Assembly (NCBI RefSeq): GCF_022201045.2
Contig: NC_068557.1
Location: 3,596,001-3,660,000, forward strand
DNA length: 64,000 nt
Direction of reading: 5' to 3'
Origin: Citrus sinensis
Lineage: Eukaryota; Streptophyta; Magnoliopsida; Sapindales; Rutaceae
Shown: one piece after another, positions 50,780 to 61,385 of the stretch
Numbering within the stretch: the first letter of the stretch is position 1
Layout of the letters: each line of letters begins with the position of its first letter
Notes under the pieces: generated by a model
What the model was told of the DNA's origin: nothing
Database searches by the model: none
What the model saw: only the letters and a program-made list of their open reading frames with translations
Program-made: the position numbers and the translations under genes

Positions 50780-52984
50780 TATATAGGGGGAGTGCCCCTT
50801 AAGTTAAGTTTTTTAGTTAAAATCTTATCTAATTTTTCATTAATAGGATCCATTCAACTCAATGGTACAGGTATAAATTGAATACATAGTATTTGAGTTA
50901 TTATCTATCTACCATTGGATTGAATACGTATAGATCGAACGGATGAAAATTTAATTAAAATTTTAAATCAGAAATTTAAGTTATATATTCCGTAGTCCAT
51001 AGAAGGAGATAGAAGTGAGAGAGTAAATTAAAATTAGATTGAGAGGGAAAAAAAAGTTAATAATAAACGATAGAAAGTATTTATATGCTTTTTTTTTTCC
51101 TTAAAGAAAATTGTATCTGCTTAAATATTAACCATCAAGTTGGAAATCGAGTGCTCCGATATTGTATATAACCTTATGTAAAAATATGGATATGTTGAAC
51201 TTGCGCCAAAGATGTCAGTGATCAGAACAGAGTAAGAGAACTTCATGTATGAAGAAAAAGAAATTAAGCAAGAATTCGTGTTGTGGAAATTCGAATCTCG
51301 ACTAACTTCTTTTTTTTTTTTCTTATGGTATGAAAATAATAGATTACTCGTGCGTAGGGGTGGGCATAAACCCACAATCCATGGGTTTACCCAAACCCAA
51401 ACCAAATTAAATGGTTTGTGTTGGGTAAATCATGAAAATGGGTTAGATGTGAGTTTTATATTGAAAAACATTTCATTATGGGTTGGGTATGGTTTACCCA
51501 TGAGTCATTGACAAAACCCCAACACTTAAATTTTCAAATGAAAACAAAATAAATGAACACAAATAAGTGAAAGGCCACCATTAATTTTTTTACGGGTGAT
51601 CAATTGTCAACAGTTAGAAAATAAAAATAACATATAAAAATAAATTTAAATTAAATAAATATTGTTGTAAATAACATAATTTGTTTTCTTATTTACAAAA
51701 ATAATTCCTCCCACATGGAAGGATCATCATAGAAAGAGCAGGAGACTCTACTAGTGATCAATAATAACTCGGCTTGGACTGGGTCCGATATGCTAGATGA
51801 CGGCTAATTTTTGGTCAATAATTGAATGTAATGCCCATATTAGGTCCTATACAAAACTTTGTTTACCATATAATGAAATTAGAATATAAAACATACACAC
51901 TATATAATATCATAATGTAAATAAAATTAAGCATATAAGTAGACAACATAACGCAAAACTACCAAAATGATAAATAAAAACAAATATTGCATAATTAAAT
52001 AAATAACAAGTGGCAAAATTTATTATTAGATTGTTAATGTCATGTTTGTGAAAATTTATTATTAAAGTGTACGTTATTATTTATTGAGAAATAATAATTT
52101 TTTTATTAAACTTTATTTTGATTTTCTAGTATTCTTTAATTTAAGGATTAAGTTATTGTAAAATTTATAATTTTTATCGACTATATTTTTTATATTTTAA
52201 TATCAATTTAATAATTAATAACAATTAATAATTATTATAATTTTGATATAATTAAATTTTATTAAAATAAAAATTATTTTGATAATAAAATTCAAACCAA
52301 ACCTAGGGTTGGGTTGGGTTAAAAATATTTGGGTTGGTTTTGGTTGGATCCAAATTTTTATGGTTTGGTTTGGGTTGACTTAAAGTTATTAATTTCGGAT
52401 TTTGTAAATCTATCCTTTACTTAGAGTAGCTTTCTCCAACATTAGATTTAATTTTTTGGGACGCCTTTGTGGTTGGGACGACAGAGCTCAGAGTGAAATT
52501 ATATGAGATTAAATTCGAATTATAAATGTTTAAGTTACGGATTTAGTGTGTATGGCCTAATTTCTATTATTAGCGGGAACTATAAAATTATATTTTATCC
52601 AATATAATAAAATATAAAGCTATAGATTAAGTGTGCACAAGTCTATTTGTACTTTTTATACAAATTTTTTATATTTCATATAAAAATCTCCAAATTTTTT
52701 CAAACTCTACAGGTGCCATGCCACCCTGCAGCCATATGCTTCCTTCGCTTTGTTGTCTTTGTGTTGGTCAAACTTGGTTCCAACATAATTATTAATTAGG
52801 AGAATTATGATGTAATAACTAATATAAAAAAATAATTTCTTTGATTACTAATTTTTTCCATTAAAAGGGGGTAAAAAAAAATGACAAGCTGATTTATCCT
52901 TGAATAATATATCATACAGAATCTCTAATAAATGGAAAGTTGTCAGACCCTTTGTCTATTATCAATAAACATTCTAAAAAAGGA
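50776..52984. other. Intergenic DNA between lipid-transfer copies 1 and 2
   Basis: No gene is seen. The middle holds a repeat with GGGTTTACCC/GGGTTGGGTT-type words at both ends (about 51353-52440), listed separately. The rest is very A/T-rich. Confidence 0.45.
51353..52440. mobile_element. Possible hAT-like element with GGGTT-rich ends
   Basis: Begins TAGGGGTGGGCATAAACCC, the kind of start common in plant hAT elements, and runs through repeated CCCAAACC/GGGTTTACCC words. The right side (about 52290-52390) carries complementary GGGTTGGGTT and GGTTTGGGTTG words. A matching terminal inverted repeat and 8-bp duplication were not convincingly found, so the right boundary is a guess. No coding frame. 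Confidence 0.35.
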
Positions 52985-53029
52985 AATGGAAATTAATTGA
53001 AGGATAAGGTTCAATAATCACCCAGAATA
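52985..53029 (+). promoter_or_regulatory. Promoter block shared by the first two lipid-transfer genes
   Basis: Counterpart of 49774-49819, about 200-245 bp upstream of the ATG at 53230. The core TTGAAGGATAAGG is identical. Confidence 0.5.
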
Positions 53030-53110
53030 ATTTTTTGATCTTTTAACTAAAAATTGTCCAAAGAAATCATTCTTCTTGGTTTACAAAATCTACTTCCCTC
53101 ACTTCAAAAT

Positions 53111-53119
53111 TATATATAT
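53111..53119 (+). promoter_or_regulatory. TATA box of the second lipid-transfer gene
   Basis: TATATATAT, 111 bp upstream of the ATG at 53230. Confidence 0.6.
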
Positions 53120-53229
53120 GTATAGGCTAGGCCATTTCGAAAATTTAACCTATGTTCCATAATCAATTTTGAGAGAAACAAGAAAAAAAAAATAGCCATA
53201 CTGTATTAAAAAAGAAAAAAGAAAAAGAT

Positions 53230-53694
53230 ATGGGTTCTATTAACACTCGTTTGGTCTTGGCCATGGCGGTAATTGTTGGAACCCTAATCTTCGACAATTT
53301 ACAGGTCGCGGCGCAATGTGGAGGAAGCATTCCTCAACTCATTGCTCAGTGCTCGCAATTCGTCAAGATCGAGGGACCAAAAGTCCCTCCGTCGCCCGGT
53401 TGCTGCACTGCGGTGAAAGGAGCCGACATTCCCTGTGTTTGTGGCCTCGTTACAAGAGAGGTAGAGAAGATTATTAGTATGGAGAAGGTGGTTTTTGTAG
53501 CACGTAAATGCGGTCTCACTATTAAACCGGGCCTGAAATGTGGAAGTAAGTTAATTTTCTAATAAAAGCATTAAAATATATGAATTTTAGGATTCTTTTT
53601 TGTGTTTGCGTATATATTTTAATCATATTAATTACTTATTTGTGACTATGCGAACGTTTCAGGCTACACAGTCCCACCAAAGCGGTTGACATAA
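53230..53694 (+). CDS. Type-IV/DIR1-like non-specific lipid-transfer protein, copy 2
   Basis: Tandem paralogue of the gene at 50089. Exons 53230-53545 and 53663-53694, 115 aa. The first exon is the same length (316 nt) and the phase-1 intron position is the same. Signal peptide about 1-28. Cysteines at 30, 41, 58, 59, 69, 71, 94 and 104 occupy the same positions as in copy 1. The tail reads SYTVPPKRLT. Substitutions concentrate in the signal peptide and in the loop after CVC, while the IPQL..QCSQFVK and PPSPGCC segments are nearly unchanged. All of this fits a functional protein under purifying selection. Confidence 0.93.
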
Positions 53695-55001
53695 GACGTG
53701 CTGGCAAGAATCACAAAAGCTAGCTATTTTGTTATAGAAACTATATATGAATAATAATGTGAATTTTTCCTTTTCTAGTCTGTTTCTTCCTTTCCCTTTT
53801 AATATATAAAAATTTCTATTTTCTCTAATAATGATTGAGATATTGAGATGTTATTCTATACATCACGTATGTGGACGTATTCAAATTTAATTTACAGTAA
53901 AAATAGGTAAACGACAAATTAACATAAGAAAAGTTACTGAAATAAATTATATAAACAATATAATGAAAAGGAATTTTCGAAGTTTGCATAATATTTTGCA
54001 CAAAATGTAATATACGATTAAAATTTAATTGATTTTATATTTTTATTCAATAACTATTAATTATATATTTTTAAAAAGTTAGTATAAAGGACAGTTTAAT
54101 ACTGAATCCAAAATCTTGTTTTATTGTTTTGAAAAATAAGTGACTAAAATGGAGTAGTTACTAATTTATATTTGTAACCTATGATCGACTCAGAAGTCAT
54201 TTTTCACGACCCTTTAAATATTTAACAATTAAGAATTAAGTCACGCAAAAAAATTAATTTTGAGTTGATCTGTAACTTGACAAAACCCCTGAAACGGACC
54301 GTATGCATAATTTTGTTTTCAGCGTTTTGTCTAATTTTGTTCTCTTCATCGACGCCTGATACGCGTGAGACTGAGAGTTGATAATCCAGTAAAATCTCTA
54401 CTCACTAGTCAACCTCAAATGGGCAGTAGCCTAATGGGCCGACGTAACAAAATGCAGGCCCATAGCGCTCAGTCGCTCGCTCACAGGTTAAAATGTTTTA
54501 AAGTAAGGTTATTTTGCAAATTCACCCCTAAATATAGAAAATAGCCTTGTTCTAACATGTATCCTTTTTTATCTTTGATTTTTTTTGTTATTTTTTTTAT
54601 AATTATCTTTGATTTTTTTTAAGCAACATTATCATTAAACAAAAAAACCACTATTTTCGGTCCATTCATGATTCACTAGGTATTTATTTTAAGAAAATGA
54701 TAACTGAACTAAAGGACGACAAAATGAAGACAGAAACAGCAGCATGTTGCTGCCGTTTAGTGACTTATAATTTGCTTATGCTTGGGCCCATGGAGAGGAC
54801 AAGAGAGAGAGGAACCGTTTCTGTTTTCATTTTGTCTTCCCTTAATCTAAATAGCAGGCTTCTTTATTTTAACTTGGATCATGTTCTTTCTTTTTAACTT
54901 TGTCGAGTGAGTATTACTGTGCTAAATGGTAAAACAATTTGCAAAATATTTTGCACGAAAAGCAACACATATTAATTTTTCTTAAAATCTTATAACATAC
55001 C
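53695..55001. other. Intergenic DNA downstream of lipid-transfer copy 2
   Basis: A/T-rich with no recognised gene. The 3' flank resembles that of copy 1 (a CTTTTCTAG..AAAATTTCTA word order). A short open frame at 54697-54897 has no recognisable features and was not called. Confidence 0.45.
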
Positions 55002-55368
55002 TGTTAAGGAAGCTCATCATGCTTGCTGTACAATAAGTAAGGCAAGAGATAAAGTAGAGGATTACAGCAGCTACAACATACGGTTAAAGGTTGACGACTT
55101 GGATGTCCAGCTGGCCTGGCACCTGGTGGTTATGTAGTTACAAGTATACGTGAAGTCTAGCTTAATTAGTTATAATTAGCGATTGTTAAGCAGTAGTTAG
55201 TTATACAATTGAGCTGTAATTTTTAGCTGTGCATATAAATATGTATTCTCATTTTGTAACTCTAGACGATTGAATGACGATTCTAGAATTCTGTTAATTC
55301 TGTTTTCATTTTTCTCAGCCTTTCTTCAATTTTCTCTTTTACCAAACACTCAATAAACAATTTTAACT
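55002..55368 (+). mobile_element. Solo LTR of an LTR retrotransposon
   Basis: A 367-bp segment starting TGTTAAGG and ending TTTTAACT, so the ends are TGTTAA...TTAAC with the last base changed from the expected A. It is flanked by a perfect 5-bp direct repeat ATACC (54997-55001 and 55369-55373). Internally there is a TATAAATA box near 55237 followed by T-rich sequence, as in an LTR promoter and polyadenylation region. No interior or second LTR is present, so it probably arose by recombination between two LTRs. The copia type is inferred from the sequence style only. Confidence 0.75.
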
Positions 55369-55498
55369 ATACCTACTGGCCATCTACTACGATCCCAATT
55401 ATATTAATTAATTTTGTGGGATTAAAATTCACTTATTCTTATTCTTGCTATAATATGTTAATCGGAGTTATTAATAATTGGATGGATGCTCATGAAAG

Positions 55499-55982
55499 TC
55501 AAAACTCGACGTCAATTTCAGTACCCTCGCAAACATAATATGCATTAAGAGGGAGATCATCATCCATTTTTGTGGAATCACGATAGAGAGTCATCTAGTT
55601 TTCGCAACAAAGCTCCCAATGCTTCCCAGTTTTCCTCGTCAAATCAGAAACCAAGGATGTTCCCTTCACCTTGATGATAGATTCTTTGTTGTCAAGGCCA
55701 ATAAGGTGGGTCATTGAGGGATTTCACATGAATTTTGAATTTTTCATTCTCAGCCAAGAGTGACAAATTGATGATGATCATGACCAATATCAAAGTCGTA
55801 ATGATCAATTTTGGGATCAATTGCTAGCGCTTGGTTGTTAAACCTGAGAGTTTGCCTCGCCACAGCACGTCCAAACGCGCTTGCATACTCTTCTTCAGAG
55901 CAAGAATGGTTTCGGATGCTAGCATTTGGATCTCCGGTATCAACTTGCCGCCAGTGATCTTGAAGGCCACTGTGGCCGCCAT
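55499..55982 (-). pseudogene. Degenerate tandem ubiquitin-like-domain pseudogene
   Basis: Read leftward from the ATG at 55982, the first frame gives MAATVAFKITGGKLIPEIQM and then ETILALKKSMQ, the beta-hairpin and helix pattern of a ubiquitin fold. A frameshift near 55870 moves to RQTLRFNNQALAIDPK and HHQFVTL, the usual second half. A further shift starts a second fold, NEKFKIHVKSLNDPPY, then ESIIKVKG, ending MDDDLPLNAYYVCEGTEIDV and a stop at 55501-55499. At least three frameshifts and an internal stop break it. No promoter is evident. The ubiquitin-like assignment rests on fold-pattern recognition, not on a search. Confidence 0.55.
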
Positions 55983-56789
55983 GACCCAAAAAAAAAAAAA
56001 ATTCAAATGACTGTTCAATTAGTATGTATATCTTTAATTTATTTGCAAACTCCTTTTTAGTTTTGTCAGTTGAAGTAAAAAACTGATAGTTTTGGTAAAT
56101 GTACACATGTATAAGGAAAATGCATGCTGAAATGGAAGCAGTGACAATAAAAATGCACGTGTTGATTCTGAAAATGTGTTGTTAATTTGGAAATGGGAAG
56201 GTGAGAGCTCTCATTTCTCAAGGCATGTTGTTGTATATGTGATTGTTCATTTGACAAGTGTGGAATTAAATGAAGTAACTGACAAGAATAAAATATGAAA
56301 ATTTAATGTCCTTGTAGAATGCCACGGCTTTGTGATCTGTACTTGGAACTGAGAATCCAGCTTGCTTGCTGCTTATGACACAATTTTGGCAAATTTGGTG
56401 AAATCTTCTGTAACCGGTGAAGCTCAAATGCTCAGTGGCCTAATAGTAAACGAAAGAAAATAGAGGCCCAATAAGCCAAGTCCAAGGGACTTCCAAGTTA
56501 ACCTATACCATGTCCATAAATATAATAAAAAAGAAAAAAAATAATTTTTGCTCTTTGAACACATTCATTGTTTTTTTTTAAAGAAAATTAAACTAGGAGT
56601 ATAATTTTTTGAATCATTGTTCAAGAAGATGATCGTAACCAAATTAACAATGTGTGGAAAATTGTAAAATAACACAATTGTGTTACACTTATTCCATAAA
56701 AAATTTTTATGGTTTGTTCCCAATCACTGATCTTCTGATCGAAAAATGGCCATCATTTGCTCTAAATCCTTCCAAGCATGTCTCATGAA
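55983..56789. other. Intergenic DNA
   Basis: An A13 run directly abuts the pseudogene start. The rest is A/T-rich with no recognised gene. Confidence 0.45.
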
Positions 56790-56797
56790 CATGCATG

Positions 56798-57329
56798 CAG
56801 AGGCGGATGCAGCATATGACTAGTGGGGGCTTGAGCCCCCACTGGCCAAAAAAAAAAATTTAAAAATAAAAGAATTTTTTTTAATTTTTTAATTAACCCC
56901 ATTAAATTTATTAAAATAGTCACTATAAAATGTAAAACACATAAAATTTAAACTTTGACTTTAAAAAAATATAAAAACATATATTTTAATTAAAAATAAT
57001 GATAGCCCACTACTCAAAATATTTTATATTCTAAAAAATATGGTTAATTCTTCCAGTTTATATAATAATAGTAGAACGAACATTTTCAGTAATAAAACTC
57101 ATGAATGATCATCTTTGGAATCGGATGAGATAAATGATAGTTTGGTTGTCTATATAAGAAACAATAAATTTAATAATATTGATAATAAGTCTATTGCATA
57201 ACATTTTTAAAATATAAAAATACGTAGAGACTAATTATAAATATTTTATATATTCAAAATTTTAATTTTTTATATTTTACTATTATCTAATTTAGCCCCC
57301 GGTAAATTATTTTTTTAGATCCGCCATTG
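56798..57329 (+). mobile_element. Truncated hAT transposon with transposase C-terminal relic
   Basis: A 532-bp element starting CAGAGGCGGATGCAGC and ending in the complement of CAATGGCGGATC. It is flanked by a perfect 8-bp direct repeat CATGCATG (56790-56797 and 57330-57337). At about 57065-57230 a plus-strand frame with one shift reads VERTFSVIKLMNDHLWNRM, then NDSLVVYIRNNKFNNIDNKS. This matches the C-terminal dimerisation region typical of plant hAT (TTF-type) transposases. The rest of the transposase is missing, so this is an internal-deletion derivative. Confidence 0.88.
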
Positions 57330-57337
57330 CATGCATG

Positions 57338-57755
57338 TAAGTGTGGTCAGAAGTATTCTTTATTCTTATGACGACGAGACAATTGAACATGCCCTCTCCT
57401 CACTAGATAATTGAACACGCCCTCTCCCATTTGAACCCATTTTATATTCAATGTTCTTTTGTTAAACCCTAATTGATTAGAGGCATGGTTCTTCTTCTGA
57501 GCCACTTAAACCATATAGAAAATCTCCTCAAATGTTATCTAGGAGCCTTCCGCCTTTTACTATTTTTGTTTTTTAGATGTATTTGGCTGAAAGTGAAGGG
57601 CCTTACTCTTTTCTTTTTTGGGTGAGTGGTCCTTTTTTTTTACGTCAATCATTTGATTTACTTGAGAGATGATATTTTGATTTTGAAGTGAATGGGTCGC
57701 CTTCTTACTTGACCATGGCATTGCGAACATGAGTCTATGTTCGATGGTTGATGAC
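57338..57755. other. Intergenic DNA between two hAT elements
   Basis: Contains a short duplicated word, (A/C)ATTGAAC(A)CGCCCTCTCC (about 57380-57428). No gene is recognised. Confidence 0.4.
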
Positions 57756-57763
57756 TTGATAGA

Positions 57764-58651
57764 CAGGGACGTAGCCAGGATTTTGATTGAGCCAGGGAAC
57801 ATTTAAAATCAAACATGACTCGAATGCGCGATTGCTTGTGTCATAAGTCCCCATTTGGGAAAATGTATTGTGGGCCCCATAAACTCCAAATGGGAGCTTG
57901 CCACATGTATAATTGTGCTCCTTATAGAGTGCATCTGTATACATTTAATTGAAACCCCTATTTAAAGTATAATACATTTTAAAAAATTTAGATAGCAATA
58001 TGTAACATTACAATTATAATATTCATTGATAATAAATTTACTTATTACAATGGTTCTCCGTGAAAACACCTCAATGAGATTTTATGAGTTGAAAATAATG
58101 CATTATCACTATAAGCAAAAATATATTTTTCAATATACAAGACTAGGTTATTACTTAATTTGCTCTTAAAATCTTTTAATAATAACAAAAATATTCATAT
58201 ATTGCAACACACAACACAAATATGAAATGCATGATAAAATTATAAATTTTAAAACTAGACAAAAGATTAATTAGAACTTATGGTTCTGTGTTGAAAGACT
58301 AAATAATTGATTTTACTTGAATAAAAAATAAAAAAGATTAAAGACCAGTCCATTAACCATTATACTAACACTTTGTTATGATTTTTTTTATTTTAATATT
58401 TGTTCTCGTGTCTTTAATCAAGTTTCATGAAATGTTAATAACTAATTAAATTATTTATAATTAGAAATTTAAACTAGGGACAATATGAAATATTTTAAAA
58501 TTACTGGAGTCAATTTTAAATTTTACAATTCAACTGGGGCATTTTTCATAAATAACAAATAAAATACAATTTTTTAGTATAATTATAAAAAAAAAATTTA
58601 AAGCAAGTTGGGGCCTGTGCCCCACCTCGTCCCATGATGGCTCCGTCCCTG
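57764..58651 (-). mobile_element. Non-autonomous hAT element, copy 2 (inverted)
   Basis: An 888-bp relative of 24387-25194 in the opposite orientation. One end is CAGGGACGTAGCCAGGAT. The other, on the minus strand, is CAGGGACGGAGCCATCATGG, almost the same as the start of copy 1. Internal words are shared, including the GTGTTGCAATATATGAATAT-type segment and its complement. Flanks TTGATAGA and CTAATAGA agree at 6 of 8, an eroded target duplication. This suggests an older insertion than copy 1. It has no coding capacity. Confidence 0.85.
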
Positions 58652-58659
58652 CTAATAGA

Positions 58660-59324
58660 TATATTGTCTGGATTTTGAATAACTATATAAGAATTTCAAT
58701 GAGACATTCGTTAGGTTTATAAATGAATTTAATGAGTTAATGAGTATATACACTATTATGATATAAATTGGCTTTAGTAAGAGTATATTGGGTATTTAAG
58801 TGGATTTATCTAGTAAAATTTAAATTTTCAATTTATGAGTGTGGGTTTACTTTATAAATGAATTTAATGAATAGCTTAATGAGTTCAAATAGTCTCACCT
58901 TTATGAATATTTACTTTTTTTTTATATTAATTCCACAAATAATCTGAACTCTATAATTTTTTTCAAAATATGAAACTCTTGTGCTAGCAATAAAATTCCG
59001 TTTTGGATGTATGATATTTGACCTTAAGGATTTGTGGTAAGCCAAAGCTTGTGATGATATTGGCCTTAAGAAATTTAACTACTTCCTTCACAATGATGCT
59101 CTTCTATGGCATGTCTCAACCCACTTTCTAAAGGACTCAGTGGTCAATAGTGCGAATCTCAGCCTTTCACGTATAAATGGCAATGGTCCCACAATGTCCA
59201 TCTCCAATAGGGATGGTAAAAAAGTCCGGGTCGGGCCGACCCATTTTCACAGACTTTTGACTTGAGTTTCGTACATAAGGGCCTAAAAGGGCAAAAAAAG
59301 CCCGAGCCAGGTCCAAACCGGAAG
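58660..59324. other. Intergenic DNA
   Basis: A/T-rich. Near 59211 it contains TAGGGATGGTAAAAAAGTCC followed by GGGTCGGGCC, which resembles the start of another plant hAT-type element. No partner end was found. No gene. Confidence 0.4.
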
Positions 59325-60150
59325 AGATTTGGAGTTTCGATCTCCTGTTTACCTTAATTATGATTTTATAATCAACTGCTGAATTAGTGAACCAATTAAT
59401 CGGAATCTAAAGGAGATTAGTCCAATAATTTATAGTTCCAGGAGATATAGTTATGATATTTCTACAGTTATTTATTGATCGCGTGAAAAAGATGATTAAT
59501 AAACGACTCACATGCCCCAGTTGAATTGTAAAATTTAATATGAATATGTGAGTGGATATTATTGTTTAGTTATACTTAGACAGCTTATTTTTATTCTTAA
59601 ATTTAGACAGCTTATTTTTATTTTCAAATTCATGTTTTGAATAAAGCTATTCCTATTGCTATTGTTGTTTATTTTCTACTAGATATATGCTAATATGATC
59701 ATGCAATTAAAATGTCGTGTACAGGTATAACCATTCCATAATTTGCATGACAATGGGAGAGGGTGGAGCAAAGGCGGCTGGATTTGCTATCAATTCTCCT
59801 AATTAATCTTTCAATTAATAAACCAGGATATATATGTGTTCTCTGCCGCAATAAGTTCTTTTTTTTTTAATCCATTTATGAAAATAATCATGGTCATTGA
59901 AGTGAATGAAAATAATGCCAGTTGCTTTTTTTAAAAAAAATAGGGCTGCCACCTTTATTATATATACTCAAGAATTTTTTATCAACTTTGCTCAAACGAT
60001 GTTCTTAACTGAACAACCAAGGATAAAATTTCAATGGGATACGCTCAATTCGGGTCTGATGCGTGGAGATGGGATTTATCATTTATGTTTAAAAAAGTAA
60101 TAAAGACAAACTCATTGTATTGCTTCGTATATAAACACAAATACATTCTT
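59325..60150 (+). pseudogene. Lipid-transfer gene relic lacking its main coding exon
   Basis: Collinear with the third lipid-transfer locus in two blocks. Block 1 (about 59325-59520) matches distal upstream DNA at about 60880-61080. Block 2 (about 59545-59900, continuing weakly to 60150) matches the intron, second exon and 3' flank at about 61760-62440. The acceptor ACAG and exon 2 (59725-59741, GT ATA ACC ATT CCA TAA) are preserved. Everything matching 61081-61755, meaning proximal promoter, ATG and exon 1 with all eight cysteines, is missing. The unit therefore looks like a tandem duplicate that later suffered a deletion of about 675 bp. Confidence 0.8.
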
Positions 60151-60880
60151 AACAAACTCCATCCTTTCATTTTTTTTTCTTTAGCTAGAAACAATGCCAA
60201 ACACCGTCTTAGGATTATTTCAATAAGTTTTATCTGAATTCTTTGATTGCTATAACTTATAATGGATTAGTTCCAATCTTATTATTATTATTTAATAATC
60301 TTGAATTAGGTTTTAAAAAAGAAAAGAGTATTTATGATAATTGGGGCTCAAAATTTTTCAAGCAAAGGAAAAAATTGTGGTGGTAATTTTTTTTTTTTCA
60401 ATTGTTTATCTCTAGGATATGGCCATTTGGGTTTTGTTTGAAGTTACATGTAGTTTTAATGAAGGTTAAAATTACAAAATACTTTAAGGGTCTTAAGAGG
60501 TTTTATAAGGGGTGCCGTATTTGTGTGACGTTCAATTTATGAAAATTTAGTACACAATCCATCAGCGATGTTATTCATGCCGTGACTTGTTGAGCTTTGG
60601 CCTCTAATTTATCTTTTAAAATCTTTTTTTTTTTCATTCATTGAAATTATTAAACTTTCCCTCAATTAGTTGTCATCTAACTTTCCCTTAATAGCTTAAG
60701 GAATACTTTGAGTTCAATTTCGAGGGAACACATTTGAGAATTGGGTGAGGTGAGGAAAATAATAAACAATAAAATAATAATAATAATAACAATGATAATA
60801 GTAATATCCGTCACATCTTCTAAATGAAAATTTTTTGAGTGTACGTTTTTGGAGCAATATTTTTATTGGATACAAGCTAC
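60151..60880. other. Intergenic DNA between the relic and lipid-transfer copy 3
   Basis: A/T-rich, with an AATAATAATAA-type triplet run near 60770. No gene is recognised. It separates the two copies of the duplicated unit. Confidence 0.4.
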
Positions 60881-61271
60881 GGAATTTCGACCTCTGGTTT
60901 GCCTTCATGATTTTCAGAACCAAATGCTGAATCAGTAGTGAACAAATATTAACGTCAATGTAGAGGGGATCAATAATTAATCTAACGGTATATAGTTCCG
61001 AGAGATAAAATTACGATACAGTTATCAATTGATCGCTTTAGAAAGGTAACTCAACTGACAAATGATTCACATGTCTACAGCATAAATATGTTGATTTTGT
61101 ACCGATAGTTATAATAAAGTATTTATAGTCATATGAACATTAAGGTTCATGCCTCTCTCTAGAACAATTAAATTTCTTTAAAGATTTAAAATACTTTGAA
61201 GCAAAAAAAACGCCGGTGTGAAGGTAATGTCACGCGATTATGACTTATTTGAAAATTTTGGCTTTCCATAT

Positions 61272-61300
61272 CCCCCCCCCCCCCCCCCATCTGTATATAA
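61272..61300 (+). promoter_or_regulatory. C17 tract and TATA box of lipid-transfer copy 3
   Basis: A run of 17 C (61272-61288) stands 5 bp upstream of TATATAA (61294-61300), which is 86 bp before the ATG at 61386. The TATA position is normal. The pure C tract next to it is unusual. Confidence 0.6.
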
Positions 61301-61385
61301 TGGACGTCCGATAACAAATTCAAAACCATACAAGCATTAAACTTGAAAGCGTGAGGGGGAAAAAAAGAGAGAAAAGAGTGAAAAC

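Noticed and set aside
54697..54897. 66-codon plus-strand frame
   Set aside because: No domain, signal peptide or promoter context is recognised. Frames of this length are common by chance here.
59211..59260. hAT-like start TAGGGATGGTAAAAAAGTCC with GGGTCGGGCC
   Set aside because: No partner terminus or target duplication was located, so it is mentioned only within the intergenic entry.
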